A stretch of DNA of 64,000 nt from Kineosporia rhizophila. Lineage in GTDB: Bacteria; Actinomycetota; Actinomycetes; Actinomycetales; Kineosporiaceae. Positions 25,031-34,712 of the stretch are shown here, one piece after another. The notes under the pieces were generated by a model. It ran no database searches. It saw only the letters and a program-made list of their open reading frames with translations, and had not been told where the DNA came from. Position 1 is the stretch's first letter, and each line of letters starts with the position of its first letter. The DNA lies in assembly GCF_021277265.1 (NCBI RefSeq), contig NZ_JAJSOH010000012.1, positions 1 through 64,000 of the forward strand. Direction: 5' to 3'. A program made the position numbers and the translations under genes.

Positions 25031-25987
25031 ATGACGGTCACCTCGCCCGGGCATCCCCCGGCGCGTCCACCCGGAACCGGCCCCGCCGCCCCACCCGGCG
25101 CCCGGCGCGGGCGGCGCTCCCAGTCCGCTCCTCCGTGGTGGTTCGCCGCGCCGGCCCTGCTGCTCTTCGCCTTCGTCGTGCTCATTCCCAGCGCCCGTGG
25201 CGTGTACTACGCCTTCACCGACTGGGACGGCCTGTCCCCCGACTTCGCCTGGGTCGGCCTCGGCAACTTCGGCGACATGCTCGACGACCCGGACGCGCTG
25301 GCCTCGATCCGGCACACGCTGATCATCGCCGTCGCCATCACGGTGATCCAGAACGGCCTGGGGCTGCTGCTGGCGCTGGGGGTCAACTCGGCGATCAAGT
25401 CGCGCAACGTGCTGCGGGTGCTGCTGTTCGCCCCCGCCGTGATCACCCCGATCGTCACCGCCTACCTGTGGCGCAACCTGCTCGGCCCCGAGGGTGCGGT
25501 GAACGCCCTGTTCGGCGCGCTCGGGCTGGAGTCGCTGCAGAAGAACTGGCTGGGCGATCCCGACCTGGCGCTGTGGTCGGTGGTCGCGGTGATCGTCTGG
25601 CAGTTCGCCGGGTACTCGATGGTCATCTTCGTGGCCGGCCTGCAGTCGATCCCGCGGGAGGTGCAGGAGGCCGCGGCGATCGACGGCGCCGGCTCGGTGC
25701 GGCGTTTCTGGTACGTCACCCGCCCGCTGCTGGCCCCGGCGATCACGATCAACCTGATGCTCTCGATCATCGGCGGCATCAAGCTGTTCGACCAGGTCTG
25801 GGCCCTCACCGGCGGTGGCCCCGGGCACGCCACCGACACCCTCTCCACCCTGATCTACAAGGACGCCTTCACCCTCGGCGAGTTCGGCTACAGCATCGCG
25901 CTGGCCGTGGTCCTCACCGTCATCGTCGCGGTGATCTCGGCCGGGCAGTACGCGTTCCTCTCGCGCCGGGAGGCCGATCTCTCGTGA
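25031..25987 (+). CDS. sugar ABC transporter permease (MalF/UgpA type)
   Basis: A 318-residue inner-membrane permease with about six membrane segments after a Pro-rich cytoplasmic N-terminus. The EAA loop that contacts the ATPase reads EVQEAAAIDGAGSVRRFWYVTRPLL. RBS GGAAAGG. It is the first gene of the rhamnoside uptake operon; its stop overlaps the GTG of the next permease. No ATPase is encoded in the operon; actinomycetes often use one shared MsmK-type ATPase for several such importers. Confidence 0.9.
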   Translation: MTVTSPGHPPARPPGTGPAAPPGARRGRRSQSAPPWWFAAPALLLFAFVVLIPSARGVYYAFTDWDGLSPDFAWVGLGNFGDMLDDPDALASIRHTLIIAVAITVIQNGLGLLLALGVNSAIKSRNVLRVLLFAPAVITPIVTAYLWRNLLGPEGAVNALFGALGLESLQKNWLGDPDLALWSVVAVIVWQFAGYSMVIFVAGLQSIPREVQEAAAIDGAGSVRRFWYVTRPLLAPAITINLMLSIIGGIKLFDQVWALTGGGPGHATDTLSTLIYKDAFTLGEFGYSIALAVVLTVIVAVISAGQYAFLSRREADLS

Positions 25988-26805
25988 ACCGTTACCGCCG
26001 TTCCACCTTCGCCCTCGAACTGGGCATGATCGCGGTCGCCCTGGTGATCGCCTTCCCGGTCTACGTGCTGATCAACCTGGCCGTGCGAGCGCCGTCGGAC
26101 ACCTCCTCCCCGCTGCGCCCGACCACCTCGCCCACGCTCTCCAACTTCAGCGACGCCTGGCGCGACGGCGCCCTCGGCGGGGCCCTGGGCAACAGCCTGC
26201 TGGTCACCACCGTGAGCGTGCTGATCGTGCTGGCCGCCTCCGCCCTGGCCGCCTACCCCCTGGCCCGGGTGAAGAAGAACTGGTCACGGGGCACGTTCGC
26301 GCTGATCATGCTCGGCCTGGTCCTGCCCTTCCAGCTGGCCACCCTGCCGCTGTACCAGACCATGCGCGACCTGGGCCTGCTCGGCCAGGCCTGGGCCCTG
26401 ATCCTGTTCTACGCCGGCCTGCAGGTGCCCTTCACCACGTTCCTGTACGTCGGCTTCATCCGCGGCCTGCCGCGCGACTTCGAGGACGCCGCCCTGATCG
26501 ACGGCTGCGGCTACTGGCAGGCCTTCCGCTTCGTGGTCTTCCCCATGCTCCGCCCGATCACGGTGACCGCGCTGGTGCTCAACGCCGTGTTCGTCTGGAA
26601 CGACTTCTTCACCCCGCTGCTGTACCTGAGCGGCAGCGGCCAGCAGACCATGCCGGTGGCCGTGGCCGGGTTCGTCGGGCAGTACGTGTCCGAGTGGAAC
26701 CTCATCTTCGCCGCCCTGCTGATCAGCGTGATCCCGATCCTGGTGGTCTATTTCGCGCTGCAGCGCAGCATCATCAACGGATTCGCCGGAGGACTCAAAG
26801 GATGA
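25984..26805 (+). CDS. sugar ABC transporter permease (MalG/UgpE type)
   Basis: A 273-residue second permease, about six membrane segments, with the EAA loop DFEDAALIDGCGYWQAFRFVVFPMLRP. The start is the GTG at 25984 overlapping the previous stop as GTGA; the frame is open far upstream but that part is out of frame with the real first permease. It pairs with the preceding protein to form the channel. Its stop overlaps the ATG of the rhamnosidase. Confidence 0.9.
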   Translation: MNRYRRSTFALELGMIAVALVIAFPVYVLINLAVRAPSDTSSPLRPTTSPTLSNFSDAWRDGALGGALGNSLLVTTVSVLIVLAASALAAYPLARVKKNWSRGTFALIMLGLVLPFQLATLPLYQTMRDLGLLGQAWALILFYAGLQVPFTTFLYVGFIRGLPRDFEDAALIDGCGYWQAFRFVVFPMLRPITVTALVLNAVFVWNDFFTPLLYLSGSGQQTMPVAVAGFVGQYVSEWNLIFAALLISVIPILVVYFALQRSIINGFAGGLKG

Positions 26806-29567
26806 CGCCCTACGCACTGACCACCGAGCAGCGCACCACCCCGCTCGGTCTGGACGTCGCCCGGCCCCGCCTGTCGTGGAAGCTGCGCTCCGAGGAGCGC
26901 GGCGCCGCCCAGAGCGCCTACCAGATCGTGGCCGCGGCCCAGGCCGGCGACCTGGACGTGCCGGAGCGGCGGCTGTGGGACTCCGGGAAGGTCGAGTCGT
27001 CTTCCGGGCTGCTGATCGAGTGGGACGGGCCGGAACTGGCTCCCTCCACCCGGTACCACTGGCGGGTGCTGGTCTGGGACCAGGCCGGAGAACCGGCGAC
27101 ACCGGCCGATTCCTTGTTCGAGACCGGTCTGCTGCGGCCTGAGGCCTGGCAGGCTGCGGGCAGGGCTGTGTGGATCGGGCGGGACTCGGTGAACCATCCG
27201 CCGATGGATCCCCCCACCGACCACGACCGTACGGTGGCCACGCACGCGCTGCCCCCGCCGCTGTATCTGCGCCGATCGTTCGTGCTGGAGCGTCAGCCCG
27301 TGCGCGCCCGGCTGTACTCCACCGCCCACGGCATCTACCAGGCCCGCCTCAACGGTTCCCGGGTCGGGGACAGCGAACTGGCGCCGGGGTGGACGGAGTA
27401 CCGGCATCGGCTGCAGTACCAGACCCACGACGTGACGGCCTCCCTGCAGGTGGGCGAGAACGTGCTCGGCGCGGTGGTGGCAGACGGCTGGTGGGCGGGG
27501 TACGTGGGTTTCGATCCCCGCAAACCCGCCGCCCACTACGGTGACGCTCCCGCGTTCCTGGCCCGCCTCGTCCTCTGGTTCGAAGACGGCTCACAGCGTT
27601 CGGTGACCACCGACGGCGAGTGGATGGAAGGGCCGGGCCCGATCCAGTTCTCGGACATGCTGATGGGCGAGTACGTGGACGCCCAGGCGCAGGTGCCGGG
27701 CTGGGACGCGCCGGGCTTCGTGGACGTGACCGAGGACGACTCCCCCGAGGCCTCGGAGGGCAACCCCGGTGGCTGGGGTGGACGCCGGAGCGGATTCCGT
27801 GCGGTCGCGGTGGTCGACGAGACGCCCGGTCCGCTGGTCGCCGAACCGGACGAGCCGGTGCGGGTGACGCGGACGGTGGGCGCCGTCTCGGTCGAGAACG
27901 CAACCGAGAAGAGCATTGTCGACTTCGGCCAGAACCTGGTGGGACGAGTTCGGCTGACTGTACGCGGCGTTGCGGCGGGCACCCGGATCCGCCTGCGGCA
28001 CGCCGAGATTCTCGACCAGGGCGAGCTGTACGTGGCCAACCTGCGTCGGGCCGAGGCCATCGACACCTATGTGGCCCGCGGCGAGGCCGAAGAGGTGTTC
28101 GAGCCGCAGTTCACCTTCCACGGGTTCCGCTTCGCGGAAGTCACTGGGCTTCCGTACGAGCTGGACGCGGGGGACGTGCAGGCTCAGGTGCTGCACAGCG
28201 ACACCCCCTGGACGGGGTCGTTCGAGTGCTCGGACAGCACGGTGAACCAGTTGCAGTCGAACATCGAGTGGGGGCAGCGCGGGAACTGGGTGTCGGTGCC
28301 CACCGACTGCCCCCAGCGCGACGAGCGCCTGGGCTGGCTGGCCGACGCCCAGATCTTCGCGGCCACCGCCAGCCGGAACGCCGACGTGTCGGCCTTCTTC
28401 GCCCGCTGGGTACTGGACGTGCTCGACGGTCAGGACGACGAGGGCGCGTTCCGGGACATCGCCCCGGTGATGTCGATCAACCGTCAGGCGGCCCCGGTCT
28501 GGGGGGACGGCGGGGTTGTCATCCCGTGGCACCTCTGGCGGGCCTACGGCGACCAAAGGACGCTGGAACGCGCCTTTGGGGGTATGCGCGCCTGGGTGGA
28601 CTTCATCCATCGGAACAACCCCGACCTGCTGTGGCGTAAGCGCACCGGAAACTCCTACGGCGACTGGCTGCAGGTGGATGCGTGGACGCCGCGGGCGGTG
28701 CTCTCCACCGCCTGGTTCGCCAAGAGCACCGAGACCGTGGCCGAGGCCGCCGAGGTGCTGGGCGACCCGGAGACCGCGCAGAAGTACCGGCAGCTGCACG
28801 CCGGGATCCGCGAGGCGTTCATCGAGGCGTTCGTCGGGCCGGACGGCACCGTGCACGGCGACACCCAGACCGCCTACCTGCTGGCCCTGGGCTTCGGCCT
28901 GCTGCCCGAGCACCTGGTGGCGGCCGCCGCGGGGCACCTGGTGGCCGACCTGAAGGCCCGCGGCAACCGGCTGACCACCGGCTTCGTGGGGGTGAACCTG
29001 CTCTGCCCGGTGCTCACCGAGCACGGTCACGCCGACGTCGCCTACGCGCTGCTGCACCAGGACGAGTACCCCTCGTGGGGCTACTCGATCCGCAACGGCG
29101 CCACCACGATCTGGGAACGCTGGGACGGCTGGACCGAGCACGCCGGGTTCCAGTCGGCCTCGATGAACTCGTTCAACCACTACAGCCTGGGCAGCATCGG
29201 GGACTGGCTGTTCGGGCGGGTGGCCGGGATCGACCAGACCCCCGCCTCCACGGCTTATTCCGAACTGCTCCTGCGCCCCACCCCCGGCGGCCGGCTGACC
29301 TGGGCGAAGGGGTCGCAGGAGACGGCCCGTGGCCGGGTCGCCTGCGGCTGGTCGCTGGACCAGGCCGGCACGGTCACCGTGACGGCGAGCGTGCCGCCCG
29401 GCAGCACGGCCGTGCTGCAGATGCCCACCGACGACCCGTCGAGCGTCACCGAGGGCGGCGACCCCGCCGCCACCCGCCCAGGGGTCGAGGCCCTGGGCAA
29501 CGCCCACTTCCGGCTCGCCGCCGGAACGTACGAGTTCACTGCCCGTTCCACCGCTCTGCGTCACTGA
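26802..29567 (+). CDS. alpha-L-rhamnosidase (GH78)
   Basis: A 921-residue glycoside hydrolase removing terminal alpha-L-rhamnose from plant glycosides or polysaccharides. It has the usual order: N-terminal fibronectin-like and beta domains (RLSWKL... YQIVAA, YHWRVLVWD), the GH78 N domain (AHGIYQARLNGSRVGDSELAPGWTEY), then the (alpha/alpha)6 catalytic barrel with SVPTDCPQRDERLGWLADAQ, holding the acidic catalytic residues, and GATTIWERWDGW. No signal peptide is visible, so it probably works in the cytosol on imported rhamnosides. The ATG overlaps the permease stop (ATGA). Confidence 0.92.
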   Translation: MTPYALTTEQRTTPLGLDVARPRLSWKLRSEERGAAQSAYQIVAAAQAGDLDVPERRLWDSGKVESSSGLLIEWDGPELAPSTRYHWRVLVWDQAGEPATPADSLFETGLLRPEAWQAAGRAVWIGRDSVNHPPMDPPTDHDRTVATHALPPPLYLRRSFVLERQPVRARLYSTAHGIYQARLNGSRVGDSELAPGWTEYRHRLQYQTHDVTASLQVGENVLGAVVADGWWAGYVGFDPRKPAAHYGDAPAFLARLVLWFEDGSQRSVTTDGEWMEGPGPIQFSDMLMGEYVDAQAQVPGWDAPGFVDVTEDDSPEASEGNPGGWGGRRSGFRAVAVVDETPGPLVAEPDEPVRVTRTVGAVSVENATEKSIVDFGQNLVGRVRLTVRGVAAGTRIRLRHAEILDQGELYVANLRRAEAIDTYVARGEAEEVFEPQFTFHGFRFAEVTGLPYELDAGDVQAQVLHSDTPWTGSFECSDSTVNQLQSNIEWGQRGNWVSVPTDCPQRDERLGWLADAQIFAATASRNADVSAFFARWVLDVLDGQDDEGAFRDIAPVMSINRQAAPVWGDGGVVIPWHLWRAYGDQRTLERAFGGMRAWVDFIHRNNPDLLWRKRTGNSYGDWLQVDAWTPRAVLSTAWFAKSTETVAEAAEVLGDPETAQKYRQLHAGIREAFIEAFVGPDGTVHGDTQTAYLLALGFGLLPEHLVAAAAGHLVADLKARGNRLTTGFVGVNLLCPVLTEHGHADVAYALLHQDEYPSWGYSIRNGATTIWERWDGWTEHAGFQSASMNSFNHYSLGSIGDWLFGRVAGIDQTPASTAYSELLLRPTPGGRLTWAKGSQETARGRVACGWSLDQAGTVTVTASVPPGSTAVLQMPTDDPSSVTEGGDPAATRPGVEALGNAHFRLAAGTYEFTARSTALRH

Positions 29568-29616
29568 AGTTTCCGCGAATTCCCGCTGCAACAATGTCGT
29601 CCAGCAGGAGAGAGAC

Positions 29617-30891
29617 ATGAATCGCACGCTGCCGAAGTTCGTCGCCGTGGGCGCTGCCGCCGCCCTGCTCGCCGCCTGTGCCGGGGGCACCCAGGCCGCC
29701 TCCGACTCCGAGGACGGTGACGGGGGCTCGAAGACCCTGACCCTGGCCTCGGTCGACCAGGGTTCGATCGAGCCCGTGGTCCAGGCCTTCGAGAAGGCCA
29801 ACCCGGGGGTGAAGGTCGAGTTCACCACCAGCGCCGCCGACCAGTACCAGCAGCAGATCCGCACCCAGCTGGCCTCCGGCACGGCCCCCGACGTGATGAG
29901 TGTCTGGCCGGGCAACGGCAACCCGGGGGCCACCTACGTGCTGGCCAAACCGGGCTACCTGATGGACCTTTCCGACCAGCCCTGGGCCGGGAAGTACCCG
30001 GACGCACTGAAGACCGTCACCCAGTACGAGGGCAAGACGTACAACGCGGTGTACGGGCTGAACGCGATCGGCGCGATCTACAACGTCGAGGCCCTGGAGA
30101 AGTCCGGGCTGGAGGCGCCCGCCACCTGGTCCGACGTGATCCCCTTCTGCCAGGCCGCGGCCGAGAAGAAGACCCCGGCCTTCGCTCTGGGGATCCAGGA
30201 CAACTGGGTGACCCAGCTCGTCCTGTACTCCCTGGTGGCCAGCACGCTCTACCCCGACGACCCGGACTTCGACACCCGGATGGCCGACGGGCAGGCCACC
30301 TTCACCGGTTCGGCCTGGGAGCAGGCCCTGGCCAAGTACCAGGAGATGTTCGACGCCGGCTGCTTCCAGAAGGACCCGCTGGGCACCAGCTACGAGGCCT
30401 CCCAGGCGCTGGCCGCGGACGGCCGGACGCTGGGCGTGGTGCAGGGCAACTGGATCGTGTCGCTGCTGAAGGAGAAGAACCCGGACGCCTCGTTCACCTT
30501 CAAGCCGCTGCCGGCCCTCGACGACGAGGCGAAGACGCTGATCCCGGCGGCCGCCGGGGCCGGCTACGGGATCAACGCCAAGACCAAGAACAAGGACCTG
30601 GCGCTGAAGTTCGTCAGCTTCGTGATGTCGCCCGAGGGGATGAAGCTGTTCGTCGAGGCGCAGGGCGGCATCCCGGCCCTGCCGGACAGCGGCGCCGAGG
30701 TCGACCCGACGCTGCAGGACGTGGCCACGTACATCAACGACGACCGGACCGTGCCGTTCATGGACCAGCTGTGGCCGAACCCGAAGGTGCAGCAGACCAT
30801 GCTCAGCGGGCTGCAGGAGATCTTCAGCGGGCAGAGCACCGGCAAGGAGATGTTCGCGGCGATGGACTCCGACTACGAGGCCGGCGAGTGA
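29617..30891 (+). CDS. extracellular sugar-binding lipoprotein (ABC importer)
   Basis: A 424-residue family 1 solute-binding protein. The signal peptide ends in a lipobox (LLAAC). Typical segments: VVQAFEKANPGVKVEF, LASGTAPDVMSVWPG, YEGKTYNAVYGLNAIGAIYN and KFVSFVMSPEGMKLF. It should capture the oligosaccharide or rhamnoside for the two permeases upstream. GGAG precedes the ATG. It is the last gene, 49 bases after the rhamnosidase, and its stop is 4 bases from the convergent GGDEF-EAL stop. Confidence 0.9.
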   Translation: MNRTLPKFVAVGAAAALLAACAGGTQAASDSEDGDGGSKTLTLASVDQGSIEPVVQAFEKANPGVKVEFTTSAADQYQQQIRTQLASGTAPDVMSVWPGNGNPGATYVLAKPGYLMDLSDQPWAGKYPDALKTVTQYEGKTYNAVYGLNAIGAIYNVEALEKSGLEAPATWSDVIPFCQAAAEKKTPAFALGIQDNWVTQLVLYSLVASTLYPDDPDFDTRMADGQATFTGSAWEQALAKYQEMFDAGCFQKDPLGTSYEASQALAADGRTLGVVQGNWIVSLLKEKNPDASFTFKPLPALDDEAKTLIPAAAGAGYGINAKTKNKDLALKFVSFVMSPEGMKLFVEAQGGIPALPDSGAEVDPTLQDVATYINDDRTVPFMDQLWPNPKVQQTMLSGLQEIFSGQSTGKEMFAAMDSDYEAGE

Positions 30892-30895
30892 TCCC

Positions 30896-33190
30896 TCACT
30901 GATCCGGAGGGGCCGCGACCGGTACGGTCGCGGCCCCCACCGGCAGGGCCGGCTCACGCTCCAGCCAGGCGTGCAGGTCGTCGGCGGACAGCGGCCGGGA
31001 GGTCAGGTAACCCTGGATCAGGTCGCAGTCACCGGCCTGCAGCCAGGCCAGTTCCTGCTCGGTCTCGACCCCCTCGGCGACCACGTCCAGGCCCAGCCGG
31101 TGGGCCATCTCGATGGTCGAGGCGACGATCACCCCGGTGCGCCGGTCGGTGGCCAGCCGGCTGGTGAAGGCCCGGTCGATCTTCAGCGTGGAGACCGGCA
31201 GGTCGTGCAGGTAGGCCATGCTGGAGTAGCCGGTGCCGAAGTCGTCGACCAGCAGCTCGATCCCCAGCTCGCGCATCGCCAGCAGGAACTGCCCGGCCCG
31301 GCCGCCGCTGTCGACCAGCAGCGACTCGGTGATCTCGATCTTCACCGCCGCGGCGGGCAGGTCGCGCTCGTGCAGCCGCCGGGCGATGTCGTGCTCCAGC
31401 CGGCCGTCGAGCAGGTCGCTGGCCGACAGGTTCACCGACACCGCCACCTCGTGCCCGCGCCGGCGCAGCTCGGCGGCCTCGTCGAAGGCCAGGTCGAGGA
31501 CGTTGCGGGTGAGGGCGGGCATCAGCCCGGCGTGCTCGGCCAGCGGCAGGAAGACGTCCGGCGGCACGGTGCCCCGTTCCGGGTCGTTCCAGCGGGCCAG
31601 GGCCTCCACCGAGCGGGCCCGGCCGGTGCGGGCCTGGACGATCGGCTGGAAGGCGAGCGAGAGCTGCTGCCGGTCCAGGGCCAGCCGCAGCGCCTCGACC
31701 AGGGCCAGCCGGTCCCAGGCGGTGTTGTCCTGGCTGTCGTCGTACACCTCGAACCCGGTGCGGGCGGTCTTGGCCCGGTACATCGCCAGGTCGGCCTCGG
31801 CCAGCGCCCGGCCCAGCGTGCGGCCCGGCCGCAGCGAGGTGATCCCGATGCTGGCGCCCACGTGCAGCAGGGTGTCGGTGATCACGAACGGCTCGTTCAG
31901 GGCGTGCAGCAGGGCCGCGGCGGTACCGGCCGCCTGCTCGCGCGGGGCGTGCGGCAGCAGCACGGCGAACTCGTCGCCGCCCAGCCGGGCGATCGTGCCC
32001 GGGGGCCCCGGTGAGCCGGGCGGGAGGGCCGGGGTGGCGAGCGCGGCGGTGAACCGGGCCGAGACCTGGCGCAGCAGCTCGTCACCGACCTGGTGGCCGA
32101 GCGCGTCGTTGATCTCCTTGAACCGGTCCAGGTCGATGATCATCACCGCCCCGGGCCCGGCCTGGTGCTGTTCCAGCAGGTCGTAGAGGGCCCGGCGGTT
32201 GGGCAGGCCGGTCAGGCTGTCGGTGCGGGCCAGGCGGCGCTGGTCGGAGAGGGCAACCACCTCCCGGATCGCCAGGGCGGTGCGCACCGCCACCGCGACC
32301 AGGGCGGCCACGGCCAGGCCGACGGCGACCGGGGACGCCTGGGTGTCGGTGAGCGAGCCCGCGACCAGCACCCCGATCGGCAGCAGACCGAACACCACCG
32401 GGACGAGGAACTCGTACCGGCGCGGGGCGGCCGCCTGCTCCGGCGGGGGCCGCTCCGGCGGGACCAACGCGGCCGAGGCGATCAGGCCGATCGCCAGCAG
32501 GTAGCTCCAGTCGTTCCACTCCCCCTCGTGGAAAGTGCCCTCCAGAACCAGGACCAGGTACCAGATGTCGGCCGCCGTGAACACCAGGAACCCGGAGCTC
32601 AGCAGCAGCCAGGCCGGACGCCGCCAGGCCCCGACCGCGGCCATGGCGCCGATCGCCGAGGCGGCCAGGGCCAGGTCGACCAGGGGGTAGGCGAAGTTGA
32701 CCACGTTGGTCCACCACGAGGCGCCGGCCTCCTCGGTCAGTCCCGGCAGCCACAGCAGGGCGGCCACCGAGGCCACGCCCAGCCCGGCGACCAGGCCGTC
32801 GAGCAGGGAGCTGTTGCGATGGCCGACCCGGGCCCGGACCATCAGCCAGATGCCGGTCACCACCAACGGCGCCATGGCCAGCCAGAGCAGGTCGGACACG
32901 GAGGGGTAGGGCGGCGGGTCGCGGCGGGTCAGGACGGCCTGCCACAGCACCGATCCGGCGGCGTAGGAGGCCAGCCCGCAGCCGATCAGCGTCCACGGCA
33001 CCCGGTCTCCCGGCACCAGGGCGGCCCGCAGCCAGCAGACCACGGCGTAACCGCTGATCAGGACCACGGTGAAGCCGACGATCACGGCGGCCGAGAGGTC
33101 GACCAGGCCGGCCGAGTGCAGCGCCACCATCAGCGTGTAGAACCCCGAGACGGCCAGAACGCAGGCGAACGCCCCGCGCACCGTGCGCAT
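30896..33190 (-). CDS. membrane-bound GGDEF-EAL protein (c-di-GMP synthesis/degradation)
   Basis: A 764-residue signalling protein. The first 310 residues hold about nine to ten membrane segments forming an unrecognised sensor module. The GGDEF domain has an intact RLGGDEF active site (near residue 405) and FTDSLTGLPNRR-like start (RTDSLTGLPNRRAL). The EAL domain has intact EAL (near 529), EITES, DDFGTGYSS, KID and EGVETEQE. Both cyclase and phosphodiesterase active sites therefore look functional. It is monocistronic, convergent with the rhamnoside operon. Confidence 0.9.
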   Translation of the reverse strand: MRTVRGAFACVLAVSGFYTLMVALHSAGLVDLSAAVIVGFTVVLISGYAVVCWLRAALVPGDRVPWTLIGCGLASYAAGSVLWQAVLTRRDPPPYPSVSDLLWLAMAPLVVTGIWLMVRARVGHRNSSLLDGLVAGLGVASVAALLWLPGLTEEAGASWWTNVVNFAYPLVDLALAASAIGAMAAVGAWRRPAWLLLSSGFLVFTAADIWYLVLVLEGTFHEGEWNDWSYLLAIGLIASAALVPPERPPPEQAAAPRRYEFLVPVVFGLLPIGVLVAGSLTDTQASPVAVGLAVAALVAVAVRTALAIREVVALSDQRRLARTDSLTGLPNRRALYDLLEQHQAGPGAVMIIDLDRFKEINDALGHQVGDELLRQVSARFTAALATPALPPGSPGPPGTIARLGGDEFAVLLPHAPREQAAGTAAALLHALNEPFVITDTLLHVGASIGITSLRPGRTLGRALAEADLAMYRAKTARTGFEVYDDSQDNTAWDRLALVEALRLALDRQQLSLAFQPIVQARTGRARSVEALARWNDPERGTVPPDVFLPLAEHAGLMPALTRNVLDLAFDEAAELRRRGHEVAVSVNLSASDLLDGRLEHDIARRLHERDLPAAAVKIEITESLLVDSGGRAGQFLLAMRELGIELLVDDFGTGYSSMAYLHDLPVSTLKIDRAFTSRLATDRRTGVIVASTIEMAHRLGLDVVAEGVETEQELAWLQAGDCDLIQGYLTSRPLSADDLHAWLEREPALPVGAATVPVAAPPDQ
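30909..30937. terminator. terminator of the rhamnoside operon inside the GGDEF-EAL 3' end
   Basis: Perfect 13-base stem GGGGCCGCGACCG / CGGTCGCGGCCCC with a 3-base loop, 18 bases after the binding-protein stop. It lies within the last codons of the convergent gene. Confidence 0.65.
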
Positions 33191-33254
33191 CCGTCCCCCT
33201 TCCGCCGCCGTCGCTGGTTGTCGGCAGGCGGAGGCGGGATCTTGAGCCGGTTGC

Positions 33255-34712
33255 CTACAGCGGGATGTTCTTGTGCTGGCCGCGGGTGGCGGGGTGTGCG
33301 CCGAACGTCTCGATCAGCTTGCGGCGGGTGTCGTGCGGCTCGACCACCTCGTCCAGCACCCCCAGGGCGAGGGCCCGGTTCACGCCGCCGGCCTCCCGCT
33401 CCTGCTGCTCGACCAGCTCGGCGAGCAGGGCCTCGCGGCCCTCGGGCGCGACGGCGGCGAGCTTCTTGCGGTGCAGCACCTCGACCGCGGCCTGCGCCCC
33501 CATCACCGCGATCTCGGCGTTCGGCCAGGCGAAGTAGGCGGTGGCCCCCAGCGAGCGGGAGTTCATCGCGATGTACGCGCCGCCGTAGGCCTTGCGGGTG
33601 ACCAGGGTGACCCGCGGGACCGAGGCCTCGGCGAAGGCGTGCAGCAGCTTGGCGCCGCGGCGGACCACGCCGTTCCACTCCTCGCCCACGCCGGGCAGGT
33701 AGCCGGGCACATCGACCAGGACCAGCAGCGGGATGCCGAGCGCGTCGCACATCCGCACGAAGCGCGAGGCCTTCTCGGCGCTGATCGAGTCCAGGCAGCC
33801 GCCCTTGCGGATCGGGTTGGTGGCGACCACGCCGACCGTGCCGCCGCCGAGCCGGCCCAGGCCGGTGACCACGTTGGGGGCCCACTTCGCCTGCAGCTCG
33901 AAGAAGCCCGAGCCGGCCTCACGGGTGTGCTCGGCCGGGTCGAGCACGGCGTTGATGATCGGGTGCACGTCGTAGGCGCGGCGGGGCGAGTCGGGCAGCA
34001 GGGCGCCCAGGTCCTCGCCGGGCATCCCGGGCTCGGGGGTGAAGTGGCCGGGCCGGCCCAGCAGCGCCACCAGGTCACGGGTGCGCAGGTAGGCGTCGGC
34101 CTCGTCGTGGGCGCTGACGTGCGAGACGCCCGAGCGCCGGCCGTGCGCCTCGGGCCCGCCCAGGCCGTCCATGTCGATCTGCTGGCCGGTGACGCTGCGC
34201 ACCACGTCGGGGCCGGTGATGAACATCCGGGCGGCCGGGGCCATGATCACCACGTCGGTCAGGGCCGGGCCGTAGGCGGCGGCGCCGGCCGCCGGGCCGA
34301 CGATCACCGAGATCTGCGGGACCTTGCCCGAGGCCCGGGTCATCGCCGCGAACATCTCGCCCACGCCGTTCATCGACTCCACGCCGTCGGCCAGCTTGGC
34401 GCCGCCGGAGTGCCAGACCCCGACCACCGGGCAGTTCTCGGCCACGGCGGTGTCGGTGGCCTCGACGATCCGGTCGGAACCGGCCTGCCCGAGGGCGCCG
34501 CCCATCCGGGTGGCGTCGGTGCAGAAGGCGATCACCTTCACACCGTCGATCTCACCGCGCACCACCTGCACCTCGACGTGCCCGGCCGCCCCAGCAGCCG
34601 CGTCGGCCGCCGAGGGGTTCAGCGGTTCGAAGCGCCCCTCGTCGAAGAGCTGCCCGAGACGCCGGAACGGGTCACGGAGATCACCTGCGGGAAGAGTGTC
34701 AGTGACTGCCAT
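33255..34712 (-). CDS. accD: acyl-CoA carboxylase beta (carboxyltransferase) subunit
   Basis: A 485-residue carboxyltransferase of the acetyl-/propionyl-CoA carboxylase family. Motifs: DATRMGGALGQAGSDRI, VGVWHSGGAKLADGVESM, VIVGPAAGAAAYGPAL, the second-domain NPIRKGGCLDSISAEKASRF, LVDVPGYLPGVGEEWNG and RKAYGGAYIAMNSR. It transfers CO2 from carboxybiotin to acyl-CoA, giving malonyl- or methylmalonyl-CoA; acetyl or propionyl preference cannot be read safely. No alpha (biotin) subunit is nearby. The ATG overlaps the exporter gene upstream by 14 bases, so it is co-transcribed with it, and the nearby PKS uses malonyl units, suggesting a dedicated extender supply. Confidence 0.85.
   Translation of the reverse strand: MAVTDTLPAGDLRDPFRRLGQLFDEGRFEPLNPSAADAAAGAAGHVEVQVVRGEIDGVKVIAFCTDATRMGGALGQAGSDRIVEATDTAVAENCPVVGVWHSGGAKLADGVESMNGVGEMFAAMTRASGKVPQISVIVGPAAGAAAYGPALTDVVIMAPAARMFITGPDVVRSVTGQQIDMDGLGGPEAHGRRSGVSHVSAHDEADAYLRTRDLVALLGRPGHFTPEPGMPGEDLGALLPDSPRRAYDVHPIINAVLDPAEHTREAGSGFFELQAKWAPNVVTGLGRLGGGTVGVVATNPIRKGGCLDSISAEKASRFVRMCDALGIPLLVLVDVPGYLPGVGEEWNGVVRRGAKLLHAFAEASVPRVTLVTRKAYGGAYIAMNSRSLGATAYFAWPNAEIAVMGAQAAVEVLHRKKLAAVAPEGREALLAELVEQQEREAGGVNRALALGVLDEVVEPHDTRRKLIETFGAHPATRGQHKNIPL

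Noticed and set aside
24709..26805. A single 698-codon frame covering the intergenic region and second permease
   Set aside because: The first 400 or so codons run out of frame through the first permease; the genuine second permease starts at the GTG at 25984.
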